The notes: generated by a model not told the origin, from the sequence alone. A stretch of DNA of 64,000 nt from Euryodendron excelsum (GCA_033060915.1 CM065387.1:41557501-41621500); one strand, 5' to 3'. Counted from the first letter of the stretch, positions 44,495 to 57,050 are shown. Numbers and translations: made by a program.

Positions 44495-45340
44495 TAAGGG
44501 TAGCAAATGAGCGGGTTTAGACGTATTTGGGTTGGGTGTTATAGGTTGCAGGTTAAAATGAGTTAGCCCAAATATGTCTAATTAATAAACAGGTTAGATT
44601 TGAACGGGCTTAGTTAGATACACATTAAACCTGTTAACTCAAAATCAACCCGTTTCTAATATAAATTTTCTTTTATTTGTTTGATGAGATTTTTTTTCAT
44701 TAGGCACATGGTCCTTGAATTATCAACAGATCTATTACAACGAAAGCTCAGAAATCAGAATGAATGGTCGCCGATTATACCTTCATCATCATTCGTCAAC
44801 ATCATTCTCTCTCTATGCAACACCATGATTCGTGAACCTCTCATTTTCTCTCTCTTCAAAACCGTAATCGACACCCAACAATTCAAGAAGCTTGTGATCC
44901 CCCCAAAGCCCAATGAATGGAGACCTCACAAGAAGAAAAATCTTGACGACCGCCCAGATCTCCGATTTAAGGTCGAAAGCCCCTCCATCACTGCCACCAC
45001 CGATGGTGGGCCTAACATATCTTATGGCTTGAATCTCCACAATCTTCACAGCGCGATCTCTATAGAGATGTTGACGTTGCTGAAATTGAAGAAGATTTGA
45101 AGAGGCTACGAGATGATCATGGATTCGATGGGTATACTGACAACCGTTTAGGGCAACCTATTAGACACCCACCTCCAACCTACTCTAACCCACTTCCAAC
45201 CCACTCTAACCCACTTTTAAATGAGTGCACCTACAATTACCTAATTACAATTTACTTATAGATTTGAACGAGTTTGGACGGTTTTTAGGTTGGTAGATTT
45301 GGACGGGTCCATAAATTTTGGGTTAGAATTGTCACCCCTA
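44495..45340. mobile_element. Non-autonomous hAT element with 8-bp target duplication
   Basis: The left end TAAGGGTAGCAAATGAG and the right end GAATTGTCACCCCTA are imperfect inverted hAT-type termini. GTGATAAG is duplicated exactly at 44487-44494 and 45341-45348. Subterminal GGGTTGGG/GGACGGG motifs are present. There is no transposase. The centre (about 44700-45125) has higher complexity than the arms and an open plus-strand frame. Confidence 0.9.
44681..45100 (+). other. Possible captured gene fragment inside the hAT element
   Basis: An open frame of ~139 codons includes KKLVIPPKPNEWRPHKKKN and DRPDLRFKVESPS. In the next frame DVDVAEIEEDLKRLRDDHGF follows (45055-45115). The composition is protein-like and unlike the element's arms, suggesting a captured exon with a frameshift. 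I do not recognise the source. Confidence 0.3.
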
Positions 45341-45348
45341 GTGATAAG

Positions 45349-46806
45349 TACAATAAAATCGATTGGTGTGCACTCTCACAATATCGATACCTTCCCAGTT
45401 TAGCTAGTTCTCATTACCAACACTAATAAAGACAAGATGGCCACTTGTGCTTCGATGACCGACAAATGTCTTTTCTTCATCATAAACCAATAACGGAGCT
45501 GATGAGCTCGGCCAGTGGTCGGGGTCTACCTTGCCAGCGGGATTTCTATTCCAGCCCACCCCTTCACCTACCTAATGGCCGAAAAAAAAAAAACCCACAA
45601 TAATCTCAAACAATGTGTAGGAACGTACATAATAGAAAAAGAAAACTTATTGTTGCATAGGGAGAACGCAAGTAAAATTATAATCCAATTATAATAATGA
45701 AAGTAAGACACTATAAAGAAGTAATGAATTTATAAGAAAAAAAAAATCTTATTACTTTTCATTGTAGTAAACCAATATCAGAGTTGCCTGTGGCCGGCTC
45801 ATACTTTTTGGTACAAGAAGAAAGTTATATCAAAATTTTAAAAAAAATATTCCGAAAACGCTTGGATACATTTCAAAAAAAAATTTGGATAGACTTTATC
45901 ACAAAGAAGTTCAATCCTACTTAAGTTTTGACATAAAATTTTATATATAAAAGGTCCTTGGGCTCCCTACTAGACACTCATTCAATTGTTCACTCAACAC
46001 ATGCGCTCTTGCTATTACTGCATTTCTCTATCCTTTCTAAATTTTCTGTGGTGTCATATGACGTGTTCTGTAACTCTCCTTTTAACCCATCATAATCCCG
46101 TACATCATCATACACTACCTAAGCACTACACTTTCTTCCATCAACAACAAAACTTCTGTTAAAGTCCAATTTCCACAACAAATCTATTGTACATATTCGA
46201 AAATGTGCTAGAAGAATGAGAAGAAACAATGATAATGGAAGAGCATCATTTGCCAAAATACGGTGAACAATAAAAAATCATTCAGCGCTTCAGAGCATGA
46301 TGTGGCATTGCGAGAAGGTGACCAACCACTTCAACTAAAGTAACCCAGTTAGTCAGAGTCATTCTCCTTTTTTTGGAAGGTCAACTGGTCAAGGGAGCTA
46401 CTCTTGTCATTATCAAGAATACTCAATTCTTAGCTCTGACAAGTGTGTAAAAACCCTAGCCAAGTTTGCTCAGTTGAGAAGGTATATGAAGTAAGAGTAT
46501 ACCACTATTGCAATGTCAGTGCTATCCAAGTTTAAATCCTCTTCGTCACATACAGTATTCTTGAGAGAAAACTGCTACGTTGGCACCTGTTACTCTTGAG
46601 GGAAGTTGCCTACCTAGACAATATGTCCCCTACTTGAGTTTGGTTGAGGGAAAGTTTTGCCAGCTTTCAAGAGAATTTATTTGTTAGGAATGGATCTAAA
46701 GGGACCTGCATTGAATAGCTTCTCTCACATCATCAAAAAAACAAAAAAAAAGGTGGACAGCCACTACACTGAAAATTTATCCCAAGGAGGAAAGAGAATC
46801 CTTGAG
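45349..46806. other. Intergenic sequence, nothing recognised
   Basis: No supported frames or repeats with defined ends. Confidence 0.3.
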
Positions 46807-47608
46807 TAGAGATGGCAATAAACCAGAAAAAGTAGAGATTCGACCGCATCGGCCCCGTTTGGGACGGGGATGAAAGATACAAAGTGGGGATGGAGGCAAG
46901 AATGGAGGTCAAAATGAAAATCCATACTAGGATGGAGGCGGGAATGGACTAAGTTCTTTCCCCACCTCTCCCCGTCTCGCCCCACCCCACCCCACCCCTG
47001 CCCCACTTCCCCATGTTTAGCAATTTTTTTATTATTTTTTTATATAGGCTGCTTTTAGCTTTTTATGTGTAGTGCGTTAGTGATACCATTAGGCTTTGTG
47101 TTGGTTGGTGTCCAACTTATATTCAATAGTTTATTAATATTGTTTGTTGGATGGGTTTTTAATTTATCATTTTAAGCTTTATTTCTTTTGACAATACAAT
47201 AACACTATTTTGATTTATATGCAACCCAAAATATTTGGACGTTAATTTCATCTTATTGCCAAGTGGAGACTATGATACTATTAATATTCCTGATACCTTA
47301 GTTTTTTTTTCTTTTATTGAACTTTGTGTTGTTTGTTTCTTTTGCGCCAAAAAGGGAAGTAAATAAAATAAATAAATAAAAAGAAGAAAAAGTTTGGGCT
47401 TGGGCTGGGACGGAGCCAGAGGCTGAGACAGGGGTGGAGGTGGAGATGGGGATGGAGGCAGGCTTGTACTCGTGGAAGTGGAGATGGAGGTAGGCTTGTA
47501 CTCGTGGAAGTGGAGATGGAGGCGGGAATGGAAGTGAATATTTTAGGTGGAGGCAGGATAGAGATCCCAACCTCCGCCCCACCCCACCCTGATCCATTGC
47601 CATTCCTA
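46807..47608. mobile_element. hAT-like non-autonomous element (802 bp)
   Basis: The left end TAGAGATGGCAATAAACC and the right end CCATTGCCATTCCTA match inversely (TAG-GATGGCAAT). Subterminal GGGGATGGAGGCGGG and CCCCACCCCACCC tracts mirror each other. The flanks TCCTTGAG and TCTTAGGT are only a weak 8-bp match. The minus-strand open frames here are products of these G/C tracts. Confidence 0.65.
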
Positions 47609-49292
47609 TCTTAGGTTCTACGCTCCCCGTTAAGATGATGGAAGTTAATAAAGATGCTTATATATGTATGGTGAATCTGATTGCTGCACAAAAAACCAAT
47701 TAGGGGATGTAGTGTTTTTTGCTTTTTTTTAGTGATAATGAAATGTGAGCTTCTAGCATCATGTTAAGATACCAAAATACCATGCAAATAAATAAATAAA
47801 ATTATTTAGCAAAATATTTCCAAAAATTATTTTCATGAATATTTTCGAAAACACCCCTTTTTTAGGGTACAGTTTTCATTTGTTTTCTGAATTTTTAAAA
47901 CCTGCATTCATGCGAAATGAAAAGATATATAAAAATGACCATGTTATTAAACTTTTTATTGTTTTGTTTATGAGAACATGAAAAACAATAACCAAAATTT
48001 TGAAAGAGGTACTTTTGTTTCCCTAGTTGGTCCATGCTTCAAGACTCTAGAGAGTTTGTGCTCAAGTCAAGTATTTGTGCAGTTCGAAGGCAATTGACCA
48101 TATAAAACGGGGCTAAGATTGGGTTTGTTATGAGGTCTAAGGCTTTGAATTCTCATTTCAGTTTGGTTTAGTAGCCATTCCATCCCAACTTAAATCCTAC
48201 TTGAATCCAATTACGTGTTGTGTGTGGATTGCAAAATTTTCTACTGCAAATCCATTTTAAAACTCACAATGATATGTTTTCACTATTCTTATGCCATTTG
48301 GTCCATGAACAGACCGCATTCAAGAGAAGAGAATGACAAGCATATATCTAAAAGGTGTTTCTCGAAGTTGAGCTTGCCAAAAAGAAATATCCCCGAAAAG
48401 AAGTAACCAATTAAGCAGGTGGAAGATATCTTGTTTTGCAAAGTAGACATAGAGCCAGATATTAGAGAAAAGGCCCCAAACAATTCCAATATGACACAAA
48501 TTTACAAGATACCATAACAACAACAAAACTGTTTTGGAAAAACAAAAATGGAACTTAGAATTAACCATCTATAAGAGGCTCCATAGCTCTAAAAGGATCA
48601 GAGGTCCATTTTGAATCACGATGGGAATATAATCACGATCAATGTAACTAGATAGTATTACAATTTTCTGGAACTGCCATCTGACAAAAATCCTACACAA
48701 ACCTCAAACAAACACCGAATCTACATGCTATAAAATGCTGCAAATGATGAGAATGGGTGCAATCAAACTGACTGTCACATTACATCAAACCCCAAAATCA
48801 ATGCCCAGAGTCATATCTTTTAATTTTTCGTTCATTGTTCCCTTGTTTTCACTATGTTTGTATCTCTGAAACTGCATGTGTTGCTTGGAAAAGATCCAGG
48901 GACATGTTTCTGTCATCAGTGTGCTGCCGACTGATATTTTTGTCATCAAAACTGGAAAAAGAACAAAGAAGGAAAGAAAGACACGACTTCATTTATTTAC
49001 TTCACCAAAAATGCTGAAACAAGCCAGTCTAACTTAGAGGCTGTCAAACAATTATTTCGGAAATAGCTCTGCATCAATTAACCACAGCAATATAGCCTAT
49101 GCAAACAACTCCAAGACAATTATATTGATTCAAGTGAACCTAAAATCTGCACAATTATTGCTAATACCACACCATTACCTTTGCAGTTCAATGAACAGTG
49201 ACCACAGTTCACTGACATAATCTTCATGACTAAAGCTAGTACAGTGGGATTACATCTTTTCTATCAATATCTCTATTATGATAACCAAGGCA
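47609..49292. other. 3' flank of the LRR gene, noncoding
   Basis: No supported frames. It should contain the LRR gene's 3' untranslated region just below 49293 on the minus strand. No clear poly-A signal was identified. Confidence 0.35.
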
Positions 49293-49987
49293 TTACACAT
49301 CCTCGTTTACAGAAGAGCAGCACACAAATGGATCCCAATATGGTCTCCTCTTGACTTTCCTCTTCTCTTTCTTATTGTCAGACGGATACCTTACCAGAGA
49401 ATTCCATTCCTTCTCCATCTCTCTCTTGGCAACCTGATCAGTGGTGGGTGCTTCAGTACCCAGAACTGAATTCATAGTTGTGGCTGAGGCATCGTTGTTT
49501 TTTGTGGTGTTTTCGCCTTTCGTAGTCACAGCCGGAGTTTGTTTTGGGTTAGGTGACTTTTTGGTTGAAAGCTTGGCTTCACCCAGAAGGGATTTCAAAG
49601 GAGTGTGTTGTTTCCCTGCGCTCCAGTTTGTAACCTTCGCAATAATCTCTTCATTTTTCTTTCTTCGTTGCGACTCATTGACGACATTGGTAAGAGATGG
49701 GAACCACCGAGCTTGCAAAGCTTCAGATTTTGGCTGTTGAGAGTTCTGCACTGTATGGATGTCAGATGCTGCAGCTTTCTCGTCAACCCTGTCTCCAGGT
49801 TCAACCAATGTCGCGAAAGGTAGAGGCTCAAAAACATCAGATTTGTTAGACTGGTATCCCTCAGAAGTAGTTTTCGGCTTTTGCAAGTTTACTTTCTCTG
49901 ATTGCGCCGGTGCTTTGGAAGCAGTTGATGGCATAGCTTCAGCATCAATGGCAGCCAGTGCATCTGACTGGGTGGAAAGCACTGCTC
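49293..49987 (-). CDS. LRR gene, C-terminal exon (exon 3): 231-residue extension
   Basis: The exon opens after a pyrimidine-rich acceptor (..TTTTTGTGGAAG at 49988) and closes with TAA at 49293-49295. It encodes a hydrophilic, probably disordered tail with Ala/Ser/Lys richness, a patch ARWFPSLTNVVNESQRRKK and a basic end EKRKVKRRPYWDPFVCCSSV. The Tyr-Trp-Asp-Pro-Phe-Val-Cys-Cys block is compact and could be lipid-modified; that is inference. The acceptor phase (two bases of a Gly codon) fits the single base left by the donor at 50918, so it joins the LRR exon in frame across a 930-bp intron. NLRs normally end with the LRR, so this tail is unusual. It could instead be the last exon of a separate gene, but no other partner exon was seen. 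Confidence 0.6.
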
Positions 49988-50917
49988 CTTCCACAAAAAC
50001 AAGCAAACAAATTTAATATAAAAAAGCACTTCAATATATCAAATGTGCACATCACTATAATCAAAACTTAGCTTGTAATGCAAAATGGACAATTGTATAA
50101 ACCTTGAGTCCAAAGGGAAAGAAGGGGAAAGAGAAGTGGATAGGGTGAAGGTCCTCAAAAACGGTTAGCATGTGGCATATGATTAGCGGAGCAGATCCAC
50201 CAGAACAAAAGAGATTATCAATTCTATATAAATAGAAGTCAAGACAATTATCAAAATGACTGAAAGAAATTTGAGAATCTAAAATCAATTAACATTCATG
50301 TGTTTCGATGCATGTGCGCAAGTACTTCTATAGTCACCCCAACAAAGAATAACATACAACAACAGAAGATAAATAAAATTAAGTAGCATTTTTATTCAAT
50401 AGAAGTGAAGTAAAACCAAGCAAAAGCCAGGATGGGATTTCCTTCATGACTATGGTAATAAAATGACTAATCATAGTAGTTACTACCGTACCAGACAGAA
50501 AATGGTGCCAAGAAAGGCGAATTCTAAATGACTAAACATAATTGAATATCATACATGATATGAGTAATGTCATATTATCTACAAAGTCAATAACCAAATA
50601 CATCATAAGTGAAATCAACATCAGTGGCCTTCTGGAGCACCATTCAGGGTAAACATACGTATCTTTTTTACATTATTGCAACATTTGACAGCATGGTATC
50701 TATGCCTCAGATTTAGGAGTAGAGATCATCTCATTTCAATTTTTGAACTAAAATGGCCACTATTCCAATTTGAAGGTGTGGTTTCCACATTGCTAAACAC
50801 ACTAGGGGAAATTTACAACTAGGACAAACAAACAAGAAAGAATAACAATGTTCTGGAAAATTATTAAGAAGTTTGGTGAAGAGAATCAATAAGTCCAAAT
50901 AAAAACATTTCACTCAC
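49988..50917 (-). other. Intron 2 of the LRR gene
   Basis: Donor GTGAGT at 50917-50912, acceptor AG at 49989-49988, phase 1. About 590 bp next to the donor is duplicated in copy A (9814-10342), including the donor. Confidence 0.6.
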
Positions 50918-53900
50918 CCCCAGAACCACAAGTGAGATTGGACACAATTTCCCCCTTGGAAGCATCCCCAGGTTCAATCTCCTCCGTTGCTGAGTTAAAG
51001 TCGTGTGGTAACTTCAATTTTGGACATCCATCAATAGTAATGTTGCTATGAATCTGCTCAACAAGCTGCTCTAAAATGGGGTAATCTCCATGCCAAAGGC
51101 TCACCAATTGAGGTAAACGACGAAGTTCAACATTTTTCAAACGAGGATGAATAGCACCATCAACTGTTTGGCCCTCCATTTCTATTATCACCTTCACAGA
51201 TTCGCAATCTTCGACTATCAACTCCTCCACGTTAGAAAGACAATGAAGCATGGACCATGTGATAACAAATTCTAGCTTAGGACATGCACGCACCGACAAA
51301 AATTTCAGCGTACCCAGACTTCCCTCGGGCACCGGACCCTTCCAAATGCTCTCCAGTCTCCATAAATAATGCATACTCAAGCGCTGAAGACAAGGGAGAA
51401 TAGCACCATTAACTGTTTGCCCCTCAATTTCTATTACAACCTTCACAGATTCGCAATCTTCAACTATCAACTCCTCCATGTTAGAAAGACAATGAAGCAT
51501 GGACCATGTGAGAACAAATTCCAGGTTAGGACATGTGTGCACCGACAAAAATTTCAGCATATCAAGACTTCCACGGGGCAACGAACCCTTCCAAATGCTC
51601 TTCAGTCTCCATAAATAATGCATACTCAAGTGTTGAAGACATGGTAATACGCTATCAGTTCTTCCTTCGCTGTCAATAATTTCCACAATCTTGGGGCACT
51701 CTCTCAGTACACAAAATTTCAATTCCTTGCTATTTGTAATCCCAAACTCGGAGAAGTTCTTGATCTCGTAATGATGATCTAAGTAGAAAGCTGTGACACG
51801 TTTAAGAACTACCGCAACTTCTTCAGGTGTTCCATCACCATTCACAAATCTCAAGCATCGGTCATGTTTATCATACTTGGCCTCTATATCAGCTGGGACT
51901 CGAGATACAATTCGTTTGATGTCCTGGCCAACGACAAAATTGAACTTGCCTAAGCAGCCATCCTTCCATGATCGACTTTCCTGAATAAAGATTTCGAGAA
52001 ATTGAACTTCTGGAAAGTAGAATTGAAGATAAGCCAGCTTACTCAAGCTGCTCATATCATGTGTTATAGCCTCTGCATTATTATTCCACCTTGCATCCGC
52101 AGGATCCACAAATATCCTAAAAGCTTGCAATTCAAGAAGCTGCGATATGATACCAGGGGAAATCAAATCAGGAGGCAGGTTGAGATACTCACTATGGTCA
52201 ACGGGTCCATAAAAGGAAACCTGCAAGCTTCTCAGATTTTTCAGTTTGGCAATCTCACCAGGAAGGTTATGAACTTCAGTGCCCCACAGATCAAGTAACT
52301 CCAGATGTGCAAGATTTCCAATTCCAGGTGGGAGTTCATCTGAATTTTCACAATCACGTAAAAAGAGTGCCTGCAGTCCAGTATGCTTAAAAAGTGAAGT
52401 TGGCAAGGACCTAATTCTAGTCCTTGATAGGTCCACAACTAGGAGGGAATGCATATCTTCGAAATATGAGTTAGATATTGTTGTCAGCCACCTGTTGTTC
52501 TGGAGAAACAGAAACCTAACATTAGACCAATTTGGTTTCTCAGGTAGAGAAGAAAATCTGTTCCCAGTCAAGTCAATCACACTAGCTCGTCCCCATCTCT
52601 CCTCCAGTGGAGGCTTTGTCAGTCCTTTCCCAGCTGCCTGCAAGATAAAATCTTCTGGCAATGATATATTAGTCCTTTCAGATCTTTCAAGTAAACTGGA
52701 TGATGAACCTTCTCCTTCAGAAATTTTGCCTTGAGCTGATTCTGGCTTTGGTGGCTTCTCAATTTTCTCAGTAGTTCTCACAAAAACAAAATAATCATCT
52801 TCTCTGAATAGAACTTCAGAATCTTTTATTGCATTATGCATTTCAGTTGAATGGCCACCATGAAAAATCACCAATTCCAGGTTGATACCTTCTACTGAGG
52901 TCATTATCGAGTTTGTGGACTCAGCGTTCAGTTCAGGCGTCAGTTGATGTTCTCCTTCAGTTTCAGAAGCAGAAATCTCAGTCTCAAAAGGAGGTTTGCC
53001 TAAAATTTGTGCTCTGGGAAATGACAGCAGCCCTTCAGTTTCAGAGGAACTGGATGGAATTTCAAATTCCTCCGCAGGTAAAATCTCTGGAACAGAAAGA
53101 GGTACCTTGCCAGGCTCTACCTCAGTTTCGATACTTGAAGCAGATGTCTGCTCTGCCACCGAAGCAGATGTCTGCTCCACCACTGAAGCAGATGTCTGCT
53201 CTGCGACTACAGCAGATTCTGTTTCTGGGACTTCTGTCATCTCACATTCGATTTTATTTTCTGCATCACGTTGAACTGATAAGCCGGGAGTCAACTCCTT
53301 AAAACCAGCAGCATCACTAGTCTTAACTTCATTTCTTTGTTCAGGCATCACTTCAGGTTCTGCAGTTTCTACTTTGGACGTCAGTTTTTCTTGGACCGTT
53401 GACATAGATGCAGATTCTGATCCAGGAAATAGTTGAGACTCAGATTCTAGTTTGTCTCTAGCTGACAAGCCAGATTCCCTCTTCGTCCATCCAGAACCAC
53501 TAACGCTCCCTTCTTTAGGAGGCAACTCTTCAATTTCTGGTATTCTTAATGTGGCCTCATCTTTAATTGCTGGCTCTGATTCACCAAGAAGGGGAATAGT
53601 TGCGACACCAGCTCCTTTGCCATGCAGCTCTTCTGGTAGCCGAGCAACTTTTACGCTATCTTCGGCTTGCCTTTCTTGTGCACGAGAGATCCCAACTTCC
53701 ACCTCAGTGGTAGCTTTGGTCTTAAATTTTGTTATATGGATGTCAAAGACCTTTGTTTTATCTATAAAGTTATATTTTGGAATGGGTCCAGTAATTGAAT
53801 TAGGTGTTACAACAGGAATATTGACTGCTCCATCATAAGTCAGATCAGGATCAAATGGAGATTTGTTCAAGTGATCAACAACTTTATTGAACAAACTCAA

Positions 53901-54169
53901 CAGTTGATCAATTTCATCTGAAGAACTCACACCCTTTGGATATGAATTTAATATAACATTCCCTTGACATTCAATTTCCTCTGCCTCCTCAACCCATCCA
54001 TGGAATAACTTCGGTGGCATTATCCATTGTTGAAATACTTTATCTATCTCACTAGTCGCACAAGCTCTCACATGAGACAAATGCTCACATCCAAGTTTAA
54101 TTGCTTCCAGTTTTGTTTCAAGTTTGATACGTCTACTTTGGCGAACAAAAATGTGCCTTAGCTTTGAAC
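50918..54169 (-). CDS. NLR-derived LRR protein without NB-ARC, main exon (exon 2)
   Basis: A 1084-codon open exon. It begins after TTTTCTCCCCCATCTTTTCAG (acceptor, phase 1) and ends at a GTGAGT donor. Residues ~1-95: helical segment with a GWVEEAEEIECQGNVI stretch like the CC-domain end of NLRs. ~150-490: Ser/Thr/Glu-rich, low complexity, with three 8-residue V-A-E-Q-T-S-A-S repeats (53137-53208). ~503-530: ILQAAGKGLTKPPLEERWG, the linker that in CC-NLRs of the At4g19050/RPS2 type joins the ATPase part to the LRR. ~530-700: five or six LRRs (LLVVDLSRTRIRSLP, LELLDLWGTEVHNLP). ~850-1070: CxxL-type repeats including a tandem 83-residue duplication. The P-loop, kinase-2 and GLPL motifs are absent. 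It is intact and conserved-looking. It may be a sensor or decoy rather than an ATP-driven receptor; that is inference. Confidence 0.8.
51112..51630 (-). repeat. In-frame 249-bp tandem duplication in the LRR
   Basis: CATAAATAATGCATACTCAAG occurs at 51361 and 51610. The two encoded 83-residue units both carry LSMHYLWRL-SIWKG, MLHCLSN-EELIVEDCESVK and EGQTV-GAI. Copy A of the segmental duplication breaks inside this duplication. Confidence 0.85.
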
Positions 54170-54379
54170 CTGAAAAGATGGGGGAGAAAATAATATAGTT
54201 GCAAAGCATATCAGATAAGCTTGCTCTGAATTTTCAAAAAAATAAAAAATAAACTAGATAAATTCAAACATGCATAAATTCATGTTGTTGCCTTAGACTT
54301 CAAATCATATGACTTGCGTACAATAACACAATTGGTATGTGATACAAAAATGTGATTGCAACTACAAGTCCTTAATTTG

Positions 54380-55070
54380 GACTTTGTTAGTATTAGAATA
54401 GTGGTAAATAGCTTTAATTAGTTTATTTTATGCGTAATAGGAGTTTTTGTGTTTTGTAGGTTTTGGGGCAGAAAGGAGCTAAAAAGGGCAAAAATGTAAT
54501 TTTAGAAAGTACTATCGTCGAGACACTCTCATTTAGCATCGGGACGATCAGAGAGGTTGCAAATCAAAGCTGGCTTATCGTTGGGACGCTCCAATTTGGA
54601 GTCAGGATGATTGGGCGAGATTAGGTTTTTTTTATCTCTTTTCCTTGTGCCTCCTTGTAACCTATATATAAGAAACTTAACCCTAATTAAACGGGGACCA
54701 ATTCTGAGTTTAGAATAGAGTTTTTGAGAAAGTTTTTAGGTTTTCTTTTCATTATCTTTGGAATCGATTACTCATTGAATTGAGGTACAAATACCTTGTG
54801 AAATTATCAGGCAACTGAATCGTTCTTAACCAAGATCTCTTTTATTTATTAAAATCCTTATTTTCATTCTGCCATCAGTTAATCAATCTCTACAAACAAA
54901 ACCATTTTAATTTTATCTTTTTGGAGTTGTTTTTGTGACATTTTATCCGTTCAAAGGGAGAGTTTCTATACACCACCATGTTTCCCCGTAGATCGACCTC
55001 ACACTTCATCAATTTTATTACTGCATTGCGACCGTGTATTTGCAGAATCACACATTTCATAGCCATCATA
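54380..55070 (+). repeat. Possible solo LTR
   Basis: It has a start-like TGTTAGTATTAG, GGGACGCTCC-type motifs, a TATA box CCTATATATAAG (54661-54672) and an end like CCCCGTAGATCGACCTCAC... seen at LTR ends of some gypsy elements. No partner LTR and no matching target duplication were found. Confidence 0.35.
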
Positions 55071-55989
55071 TTTCATCAGATAATACGTGTCAACAAGCAA
55101 AATACCTAGTCTCCCTTCACAAGTCAAGAAAAATTCACTTTAAAAGAAAATGGAAATAGAGAGGATGCTCATTAACCACAGGCACGGCATCAGTAAACTG
55201 CCATTTAAAAGTAGCATGTTGGTTGTTTCTTGCTTTGACTTGATATCTTTTTCCCAGTTCCTGTTCCCCTATATGCCACATGTAAAAGCAATTGTCACAA
55301 CGGACAATCAGATGCACTTGGAAAAGGGATTAAACTCTCCACCAAAACTTCCCTCCACATATTTCTTCTAGAGTTTCTATCAAACATTGACCTATGAGCT
55401 TCACTCCTCAATTAATCCCCAATTATCATCTTGCCCATACTTAAATAGGATCTCTTCTCTCTTCTCTCTTAAAATTCCCTCCCCTGCTGTCCTTTATTAA
55501 TTGGTATAAAAGCCTAAAGCCCCAGACCACCGCACACAATTAGAGCCACGACAAATCATCGATTTCCATCACCAAAATTCAATCTCATCATCACCCACAC
55601 CTAATCTAGAAGATTTTTGGAGTAGATTTCACCCTGGTTACCTTGCACGTGTTAGAGCATCAAAACTCACTTTGGAGCTCAAATTTTAAATCAAAAAGGT
55701 ACACATCCTCTGTTGAAATGTGATTACCTTTTTTTTTATTTTTATATAGGATTAAACTAGCAATTTTGTCCAGTTAAATCCTACCCGCCACTGTGTTTGC
55801 TCCTACCAACCTAGGGAACAAAAACATGTTTGTTCTTAGACAATTCTCTTTGTACCTAGCCATCCACAAAAAAAAAAAAAAAATTTCCTTTGCACCTTGA
55901 TTCGTCGTTTATTTGTGGTATTAATTAAAGCACGAATTTGCATAACCACTTTATTGCATTTTTGTTTGTGTGTGTGTGCATTAGACCAC

Positions 55990-57050
55990 TGATGATTTAA
56001 TACATGGCCAAGCTGCATTAGGACAGAGCGTCCAAAACATAGAAACAAATATGAGCACTTTAAGAGAATCAGTAAACTGAATGCAAGCAGGCTTCCTTGA
56101 TAAACTATAGATGGAGTTAGACAAAAACTTTTCCCAACTGTCCAAGTCCCTAGATAAGCAACTCATTGAGGAGAATGGGAATGACCGACCTCGCCTTTGT
56201 AGTGGTAGTCAACCTTGTGGTCCTACAAGGTCCACAAATTGTGGTCTTCTTCCCACCCCAAGAGGGCTCTGAGGGACTTATGTCCATGTTAATACTTTTA
56301 GGGAGAGTCAAGTTCAAGATATGAGTAGAAGAGTCCCTCTAATTGGTAGGAGAATGTAGGAACAGGATAGGGAAGCAGAGAGATGCCAGTGACACTCCCC
56401 CAATGTACCACCATGATTTTCCTAGGCATTTTCTTGGGGATTGGGAAGATATAACCAAAAAGGTCAAAGTAGATGCCCCTACTTAAGATATTAGGTTGGA
56501 TTTTAAAGCCTTTTGGACTAGCTTACTGGCATGGAAAACTACTTTGTCTGGTATGACATGTTAGCCAGCCAAAGGTTTCATTTTGTTAAAAAGAAACTTG
56601 ATGGTCATGCCAAACAGTAATGGCGAATAGTCCAAAAAAATTTAGAACATTTAGGGGAGGAGCCCATTACCTTATGGGCTGAGATAAAGGAGAAGTTGAA
56701 AGAGAAACATCTACCCAACCATTGTAGGAGGCAGCTACTTGATCAATGGATTAATTTGAGACAATCGTCCTTGAGTGTGACTCATTGCCTAAGTAATTTG
56801 AGGAACTTCTTATGAGCTGTGAAGTTAGAGAACATTGGATTACAGTCACCAAATTTATTAATGGGCTCAAACCAAAGACTAAGAAAGGGATCAATTTGCA
56901 TTCGGTCAACACATTAGAGGAAACTTAACATAAGGCTTGACGACATAAAGGTACCATGAGCTTGTTACCCAGAGGTGCATGGCTTCTCAAACCAGGGAGT
57001 CCTAGCAGTCTAGGTCTTAACTCTTTTGGTAGGTTTAGCCAGTCTGGTCT
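55990..57050 (+). pseudogene. gypsy gag pseudogene, first part
   Basis: The plus frame gives a helical N-terminus (HGQAALGQSVQNIETNMST, NFSQLSKSLDKQLIEEN). After shifts it gives FHFVKKKLDGHAKQ, ITLWAEIKEKLKEKHLPNH and LLDQWINLRQSSLSV, the order W-x-E-x-K-x(n)-F/L-P-x(n)-L-x2-L-R-Q typical of plant gypsy gag. Many stops are present. It continues at 60130. Confidence 0.65.

Noticed and set aside
46764..47603. Minus-strand frames (80-101 codons)
   Set aside because: They arise from G/C tracts in the arms of a hAT-like element.
52279..53838. Several long plus-strand frames (up to ~150 codons) opposite the LRR exon
   Set aside because: They mirror the codon bias of the real exon, with no independent start context or domains.
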